The notes beneath the pieces are model-generated. The model ran no database searches. It had not been told where the DNA came from and saw nothing but the letters and a program-made list of their open reading frames with translations. Below, in pieces: positions 60,201 to 64,000 of a stretch of DNA of 64,000 bases. Made by a program: the position numbers and the translations under genes. Origin of the DNA: Bauldia sp. (lineage in GTDB: Bacteria; Pseudomonadota; Alphaproteobacteria; Rhizobiales; Kaistiaceae); the NCBI GenBank assembly GCA_026126065.1, contig JAHCJY010000003.1, positions 310,001 to 374,000 on the forward strand. The letters are read 5' to 3'. Position 1 is the first letter of the stretch, and each line of letters starts with the position of its first letter.

Positions 60201-60268
60201 GGCGCCTCGGCGTGTCGCTGCGGCAGGCCTGTGGCCTTCCGTCGCCGCGTGGTCGCGATTGCCTTCAA
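57254..60268 (-). CDS. Ligase-associated DEXH-box helicase with a repeat-derived insertion
   Basis: An Lhr-like DNA helicase of 1004 residues; relatives have about 800-850. Walker A APTGAGKTLAG (about 50-60), DELHS (Walker B, near 185), motif III LSATVAD and, in the second domain, FVNTRSQAELIF, CTSTLDLGIDWG and QRIGRANHR. Between LVPQ (about residue 230) and GRRLAELVLVEGG (about 385) lie some 155 extra residues from 59117-59580, Pro/Ser/Asp-rich and partly encoded by a palindromic repeat. The start is a TTG at 60268 with AGGAG 5 bases before it; ATG 60301 would overlap the divergent gene. It is coupled to pdeM. Confidence 0.9.
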   Translation of the reverse strand: MKAIATTRRRKATGLPQRHAEAPPPAILPERFADWFVGRGWTPRPHQLALLANAAAGRSTLLIAPTGAGKTLAGFLPSLVSLAARPPKAPRPEGIHTLYVSPLKALAIDIARNVERPVAEMKLPVRLETRTGDTPQHKRTRQRLDPPDMLLTTPEQVALLLASSEAERLFANLRVVVFDELHSLVTSKRGDLLSLGLARLRRHAPGLVTIGLSATVADPDDLRAWLVPQAVRDDSVDGEAPDREDADTAERSGRAANPDSPSPRWGEGSAPWRAERALGDEGEGRATPAAAHAPLADADADGAEGLAPPHPDRSADAFRSDLSPPGRGEEEGDSRAPPWDAVPVAPAAGVEKPRDTPLALGRGIPVRRGLAPAAAAPALAYPTDGRGRRLAELVLVEGGAKPEIAILDSEQHIPWAGHTARYAYGDILKAIGEHRMSLVFVNTRSQAELIFQELWRINSGSLPIALHHGSLDAGQRRKVEAAMAAGQLRAVVCTSTLDLGIDWGDVDLVINVGAPKGASRLAQRIGRANHRLDEPSQAILVPANRFEVLECRAALDANYLGAQDTPPIRPGGLDVLAQHVLGMATAAPFTFEELFDEIRTASPYRDVDRETFERVVDFVATGGYALRSYERYAKIRKDKDGRWRVANPRIAQQYRLNVGTILEAPLLNVRMTRMSRNSVPLRGGRVLGKIEEYFIETLAPGDTFLFAGQILAFGGIRDNEVIATRTKDDTPKIPIYAGGKFPLTTYLAKGVRALVADPAEWHRLPDTVADWLRLQQERSLLPGTDQLLVETFPRGNRTYLVAYPFEGRLAHQTLGMLLTRRLERAHLKPMGFVASDYALGVWALGDIGAAFAAGTPTVDELFDRDMLGDDLEAWLAESYLLKRTFRNTALISGLVERRSPGQEKSGRQVTVSTDLVYDVLRRHEPDHILMRATWTDAAAGLLDVRRLSDMLSRISGRIIHKRLDRISPLAVPVMLDIGKESVGGEAREDILRDAAEDIIREAME
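59283..59491. repeat. Palindromic repeat pair inside the helicase gene (element F)
   Basis: Left unit 59283-59347: TCACCTCTCCCCGGTGGGGA, then GAGGTCGG, with CGGGTGAGGGGG at the end. Right unit 59416-59491: CCCCTCACCC at the start and AGCCCTCTCCCCACCGGGGC, then GAGGGGGA at the end. It is the same kind as D and E, but it lies in frame within the helicase reading frame with no stop. Confidence 0.8.
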
Positions 60269-60299
60269 GCATTCTCCTGCGGCAAACCCCGGAGTGATC

Positions 60300-60761
60300 A
60301 TGCCCAAAATCACGGTAACGAACGAGCCCGAACCCGGAACGCCACGGCGGCAATTGTCCGGGCTGCTCACCGTTGACACCGACGGTAGGTCATTCGTCGA
60401 TCTCACCTCGGCCGTCTTCGGCTGGCTGCGCCGCGAGAAGGCCGGCGACGGTCTCCTCACAGTGTTCGTCCGCCACACCTCGGCATCGCTGGCGATCCAG
60501 GAGAACGCCGACCCCGACGTCCGTACCGACCTCCTCGAGGCGCTCGATCGCCTCGCGCCGGAGGATGCCCCGTACCGCCACGCCGACGAAGGCCCGGACG
60601 ACATGCCCGCCCACGTGAAGGCAGTCCTGACCGGCGCCAGCCTCTCCGTGCCGGTCTTGGCGGGGGTGCCGGTGCTGGGGATGTGGCAGGCCCTCTACCT
60701 CGTCGAGCATCGCCGCGACCCGCACCGCCGCGAGATCAGGCTCCATTATCTCGGCACCTGA
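60300..60761 (+). CDS. YjbQ/UPF0047 family protein
   Basis: A 153-residue UPF0047 (YjbQ) protein; some members show weak thiamin-phosphate synthase activity. Family marks: LLTVFVRHTSASLAIQENAD (about 52-71), VRTDLLEALDRLAP, HADEGPDDMPAHVKA and the late GTWQ-like GMWQALYLVEH. GGAG lies 5 bases before ATG 60300. It is divergent from the helicase gene, with only 31 bases between the two chosen starts, so each promoter must lie inside the other gene or the two are read from shared sites. Confidence 0.9.
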   Translation: MPKITVTNEPEPGTPRRQLSGLLTVDTDGRSFVDLTSAVFGWLRREKAGDGLLTVFVRHTSASLAIQENADPDVRTDLLEALDRLAPEDAPYRHADEGPDDMPAHVKAVLTGASLSVPVLAGVPVLGMWQALYLVEHRRDPHRREIRLHYLGT

Positions 60762-60855
60762 TGGTGGATAGCGCACAGGGCGCCCCGCCATCTCGTACGG
60801 TTTCGGCTAACGTGCGGCCGTGGCGGCTCGGGCCGCGGGGCAAGGAGTGCTGATC

Positions 60856-61275
60856 ATGCTGAAGGAATTCCGGGAGTTTGCGCTCCGGGGCAACGTCGTC
60901 GATCTCGCCGTCGGCGTCATCATCGGCGTCGCCTTCGGCGCCATCGTGACATCCCTCGTGCAGGACATCTTCTCGCCGATCATCGGTCTCGTCACCGGCG
61001 GCACGGATTTTTCGGGCCTCTACATCCAGCTCAGCGGCGACGCGGGCCCGGACGCGACGCTCGAACAGGCGCAGGCCGCCGGCGCCACGCTCGCCTATGG
61101 CAGTTTCCTCACCGCGCTGATCAACTTCATCATCGTCGCGTTCGTACTGTTCCTGGTCATCAAGGCGATGAACCGGATGAAGCGGAAGGCGCCACCCGTA
61201 CCCACCATTCCGCCGAAAGAGGAAGTCCTCCTCACCGAGATTCGTGACGCCATCCGGCAGCGTCCGGTCGTCTAG
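60856..61275 (+). CDS. mscL: Large-conductance mechanosensitive channel
   Basis: A 139-residue MscL, which opens on strong membrane tension to release solutes after osmotic downshock. The start [20 protein letters not shown] covers the N-terminal helix and TM1; the second helix is [20 protein letters not shown] (about 93-112), and the C-terminal cytoplasmic helix [12 protein letters not shown] is typical. AAGGAG lies 8 bases before ATG 60856. Single-gene unit. Confidence 0.96.
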   Translation: MLKEFREFALRGNVVDLAVGVIIGVAFGAIVTSLVQDIFSPIIGLVTGGTDFSGLYIQLSGDAGPDATLEQAQAAGATLAYGSFLTALINFIIVAFVLFLVIKAMNRMKRKAPPVPTIPPKEEVLLTEIRDAIRQRPVV

Positions 61276-61314
61276 GCAGTTCGGCACCTGGGCGATCCTT
61301 CCCGCCGCCGGCGC

Positions 61315-62001
61315 TCAGCCGGGATTGGCAAGGCGGGACGAGGCCCGTTCGCGCAGCCATGCCGGCAGGAGCATGGTCCAGCAGTGACCGGCGCGCGCCG
61401 CAACCGTGCGGGGCGCGGTCCCCGGCACGAGGAAGCGGGCGGTGTAGGCGAGCATCCAGGCCACGAGCGGAAGGGTCGCGAGGAACTGGGTTCCGCCCTG
61501 CTCGACCGCGTCGAACAGGAGCGGCGCCTGGAACACCCAGGCGAGGAGGAGACCGAGGCTGAGCACCACGGCGACGAAGCCTGCCACCCTGAGAATGCCC
61601 CTCGCGAAGAAGGCGAGGGTGAACGTCAGGAGGACGTTGCCGGCATAGTCGAAGCCGGACAGGTACGCATGGGCGAGGCGGTCCGCCCGCGTGTTGATCA
61701 GTCCCGCGCCGATCATGCAGCCGCCCGCAACCATGCAGATCCCGGCGAAGAGCCACGCCAGCCGCCCGTTCCAGCACCACGCCGCCATCACGGTCATGCC
61801 GCCGACCACCACGAGTCCGCCATTGAACAGGAACGCCGTGGCCGGGAAGACGCCGAATTCGCTGAGGTTGTTGTCCACCAGGATGAACGGCGCCCTGACG
61901 ATGCAGGCCGCCACCGAAGCGAGGAAGATGATCGCGCCGCCGAACAGGAGGATGCCGGCGCTCCCGGAGGCCCCGGCCGATCTGGCATTCACTTCGCGCA
62001 C
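61315..62001 (-). CDS. DUF998 membrane protein
   Basis: A 228-residue membrane protein with six predicted helices (about residues 14-34, 48-70, 75-97, 110-130, 135-155 and 168-185). The sequence NLSEFGVFPATAFLFNGGLV and the DYAGNVLLTFTLAFFARG stretch match DUF998. GTG 62001, with GGGAG 6 bases before it, is chosen over an ATG at 62064, whose codons look non-coding. Function unknown; no operon partner. Confidence 0.82.
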   Translation of the reverse strand: MREVNARSAGASGSAGILLFGGAIIFLASVAACIVRAPFILVDNNLSEFGVFPATAFLFNGGLVVVGGMTVMAAWCWNGRLAWLFAGICMVAGGCMIGAGLINTRADRLAHAYLSGFDYAGNVLLTFTLAFFARGILRVAGFVAVVLSLGLLLAWVFQAPLLFDAVEQGGTQFLATLPLVAWMLAYTARFLVPGTAPRTVAARAGHCWTMLLPAWLRERASSRLANPG

Positions 62002-62205
62002 GGAAGACTCCCGCCCCGGGCTCAGCGACCCCGCGAGACGGCTCCCGCAAGGTGCGGGAACCAAACGCTGCGGCGCAGCGGGGGTTCCCGACCTCTGAAC
62101 GGGGTGCCGTCAGCGCCGGATCACGGTGCTCGTTCTCCAGGCCATCATGCCTCGTTCTTCGCGATCACATTGTGGCAGACGTCGGACGGGCGCTCCGCGA
62201 CCATC

Positions 62206-63693
62206 CTAGCCGAGATAGCGCGCCACGAGGTGCTGGTGGTGCGGCACGCCCGACAGCCGCTCCCCCGAGGCCGCCTCGATCAGTTCGGCGCGGTCCAGGA
62301 GGCAGCCGCGGGCATGGATGGCGTGGCGCATGAAGCGGAGCAGCGGGCTGAAATCGCCGCGCTCGAGCGCGGGCCAGGTTTCGGCATCGGCCGTCCGCGC
62401 CGCGGCGACGAGTTGCGCGGCTGTCATGGCGCCGACGAGATAGGTCGGGAAGTAGCCCCAGAGGCCCGCGTACCAGTGGATGTCCTGAAGGCAGCCACGG
62501 CGGTCGTCCGGCACGTCGAGCCCGAGAAAGGACTTCACGCCGTCGTTGAAGGCGGCCGGCAGGTCGTCGAGCGAAAGGTCGCCGCCGATCACCGCCTTCT
62601 CGATCGCGTAGCGCAGCATGATGTGCCCCGGGTACGTCACTTCGTCCGCCTCGACGCGGATGAAGCCCGGCTTCACCTCGATCGCGATGCGGTGGAGGTT
62701 CTCTGGCGTCCATTCCGGCCCCGACACGCCGAACGCGTCGCGGACGAGGGGCGCCAGGTGGCGCGAGAACTCCGCACTTCGCGCCGCCTGCATCTCGAAG
62801 GAGAGCGACTGGCTCTCGTGGACGCTCATGCCGCGGGATTCGCCGACCGGCTGTCCGCGCCATGCCTCCGGCCGGCCCTGCTCGTACACGGCATGGCCGC
62901 CTTCGTGGATGGTCCCCATGAGCGCCGAGAAGAAGTCGTCCTCGCGGTAGCGGGTGGTGATGCGCACGTCGCCGGATGCGCCGCCCGAGAACGGGTGCGC
63001 CGACACGTCGAGCCGGCCATGCTCGAAGTCGAAGCCGACCGAGGCGAGCACCTTCCGGCCGAGCGCTTCCTGCACCGCGATCGGGAAGTGCCCTGAGATC
63101 GGCAGAGCGGGCCTGTTCGCCTGGTTTTCGACGGCCGTGCCGACGAGTTCCGGCAGCGCCCGCTGCAGGGGCGCGAACAGGCGGTCCACTTCGTCCTCGG
63201 TCGAGCCGAGGTCGAAAGCGTCAAGGAGCGCGTCATACGGGGCAAGGCCGAGGGCGTCGCCGAGCGCCTGCGCCACGGCGCGCCGCGTCGCGACCACCTC
63301 GGCGAGGAGTGGCTTCACGCCGGCGAAATCGTTGGCCGGCCGGGCGGTCTCCCACGCGTGCTGGCATGCGGCGGCGGCGCGCGAGCTTGCCTCGACGAGG
63401 TCCGCCGGAATGGCGACGGCGCGCTGGTGGCGGCGGCGCATCTCGCGGAGATTGGCGCGCTGCCAGTCGTCGAGCCGCGGTTCGTCCCCCGCGGCCTCGC
63501 CGAGAAGGTCACCCATCCGTGGATCGACCATCAGTTCGTGCGACAGCACTTTCAGCGCGGCAAGCTGGTCGGACCGGCCGGCGATTGCGCCGCGCGGCAT
63601 CATCGTCTGCGCGTCCCAGTCGAGGATGCCCAGCGTGTCCTCGATCGCGGCGATCCGGCCGAACCTGGTTTCAAGCTGCTTGTAGGCGGTCAT
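62206..63693 (-). CDS. Carboxypeptidase M32 (Taq type)
   Basis: A 495-residue zinc metallocarboxypeptidase. The zinc motif HEGGH is in LMGTIHEGGHAVYEQG (near 259-263); family segments DWDAQTMMPRGA (about 25-36), the DVRITTRYRED block and YPGHIMLRYAIEK (third ligand region), and FPTYLVGAM follow. All-helical fold; cytoplasmic, broad C-terminal residue trimming. ATG 63693 is the family start; the longer frame covers the divergent gene's promoter. Length is normal (about 500). Confidence 0.94.
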   Translation of the reverse strand: MTAYKQLETRFGRIAAIEDTLGILDWDAQTMMPRGAIAGRSDQLAALKVLSHELMVDPRMGDLLGEAAGDEPRLDDWQRANLREMRRRHQRAVAIPADLVEASSRAAAACQHAWETARPANDFAGVKPLLAEVVATRRAVAQALGDALGLAPYDALLDAFDLGSTEDEVDRLFAPLQRALPELVGTAVENQANRPALPISGHFPIAVQEALGRKVLASVGFDFEHGRLDVSAHPFSGGASGDVRITTRYREDDFFSALMGTIHEGGHAVYEQGRPEAWRGQPVGESRGMSVHESQSLSFEMQAARSAEFSRHLAPLVRDAFGVSGPEWTPENLHRIAIEVKPGFIRVEADEVTYPGHIMLRYAIEKAVIGGDLSLDDLPAAFNDGVKSFLGLDVPDDRRGCLQDIHWYAGLWGYFPTYLVGAMTAAQLVAAARTADAETWPALERGDFSPLLRFMRHAIHARGCLLDRAELIEAASGERLSGVPHHQHLVARYLG

Positions 63694-63811
63694 GCACGCT
63701 CCATTCCGGGCGCCACGCTCGTGGCCGCCTGGCGCTGGCCGTCCGATCCGGCATTGGCGTTGCGCGGCGCTTGGGCTTCCCGGTAAATGGACCGTGACGG
63801 ACGGGAGGGCA

Positions 63812-64000
63812 ATGACGACTGTCATAGAGAGCCGCGCCAGCAGCGCCAGCAGCGCTTCGGGACGTAGCGAGTGGCCGTTGCGGCTGCTGCTTGCGGCCGC
63901 GCTTCTCGTTCCGGCGGCCGTCATGGCCGGCGCCGCCGCCTATTCGTACCAGACACGAATGGAGGAAGCCCGCACCGAGATCGAGCGGACGGCCGACCTC
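63812..64000 (+). CDS. N-terminus of a membrane sensor protein (partial)
   Basis: An open frame from ATG 63812 (GGGAGG 4 bases before it) that runs off the window end. The 63 residues hold a polar Ser/Arg leader, a membrane helix (about 27-45: LRLLLAAALLVPAAVMAGAA) and the start of a periplasmic helix, YSYQTRMEEARTEIERTADL. This is the typical beginning of a bacterial sensor histidine kinase (for example of the HWE type) or of a cyclase/chemoreceptor; the rest is needed to decide. Confidence 0.65.
   Translation, partial: MTTVIESRASSASSASGRSEWPLRLLLAAALLVPAAVMAGAAAYSYQTRMEEARTEIERTADL

Noticed and set aside
1..64000. tRNA or rRNA genes, insertion sequences, prophage or conjugation genes
   Set aside because: I looked for the T-loop sequence and its complement, transposase motifs, integrases and phage structural genes, and found none I could support. 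A tRNAscan or HMM search could overrule this.

Overview
The window is GC-rich (strong G/C bias at third codon positions in the genes read) and comes from an alphaproteobacterium, most likely of the Rhizobiales/Hyphomicrobiales type; I cannot name a genus. Evidence: a C4-pathway 5-aminolevulinate synthase, the order ffs - dnaX - ybaB - (small membrane protein) - recR, a DnaX without the zinc-module cysteines, the ligase-associated PdeM/helicase pair, small alphaproteobacterial hypothetical proteins, and many GTG/TTG starts with good Shine-Dalgarno (SD) sites.

Layout. 0-8.6 kb: def and rmuC (divergent), an XRE-cupin regulator with an inverted-repeat operator, hemA, a PilZ protein, a DUF72 protein, a DUF2384-RES toxin-antitoxin pair and a pirin. 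8.8-18.2 kb: three small envelope proteins, a glutaminase-STAS-cyclic-nucleotide-binding fusion, a FecR-domain secreted protein with a CHASE2-adenylate cyclase, a DUF3307 membrane protein and an ABC exporter. 18.2-27.7 kb: a BrnT/BrnA pair, small lipoproteins, and a peptide-type ABC uptake system split into divergent arms (amidase and binding protein on minus; two permeases and two ATPases on plus), followed by a decayed PPOX-family gene. 27.8-29.2 kb: rpsU, small conserved genes and a cold-shock protein.

29.3-34.1 kb: an amine catabolism unit, with an AraC regulator divergent from a tryptophan tryptophylquinone amine dehydrogenase operon (heavy chain, MauE, MauD, light chain) and a monohaem cytochrome. 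34.2-34.8 kb: a DUF559 nuclease-like gene lying between two inverted copies of a structured repeat. 35-42.3 kb: a cNMP-binding protein, a metallophosphoesterase, two transglutaminase-like proteins, an N-formylglutamate amidohydrolase-like protein, a P450 with divergent TetR regulator and twin operators, and a DUF433/PIN-like toxin-antitoxin pair. 42.4-51.4 kb: DUF924, recR, ybaB, dnaX, SRP RNA, a frameshifted two-domain gene, small hypotheticals, an acyl-CoA/ACP synthetase and prephenate dehydratase. 51.7-55.2 kb: a tetrahaem membrane-anchored cytochrome and a dihaem lipoprotein cytochrome. 55.2-64 kb: PPK2, MarR, PdeM, the ligase-associated helicase (carrying an in-frame repeat insertion), a YjbQ-family protein, MscL, a DUF998 protein, an M32 carboxypeptidase and the start of a membrane sensor.

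Themes. Palindromic GC-rich repeat elements of at least two families sit in many intergenic regions, once inside a gene and once as inverted flanks of DUF559. Three toxin-antitoxin pairs are present. A cyclase and two cNMP-binding proteins point to cAMP signalling. A 17-bp operator core shared (15/17) between the XRE-cupin gene and the ABC transporter region suggests that this regulator controls peptide/amide uptake. No tRNA, rRNA, CRISPR array, insertion sequence or phage gene was recognised.
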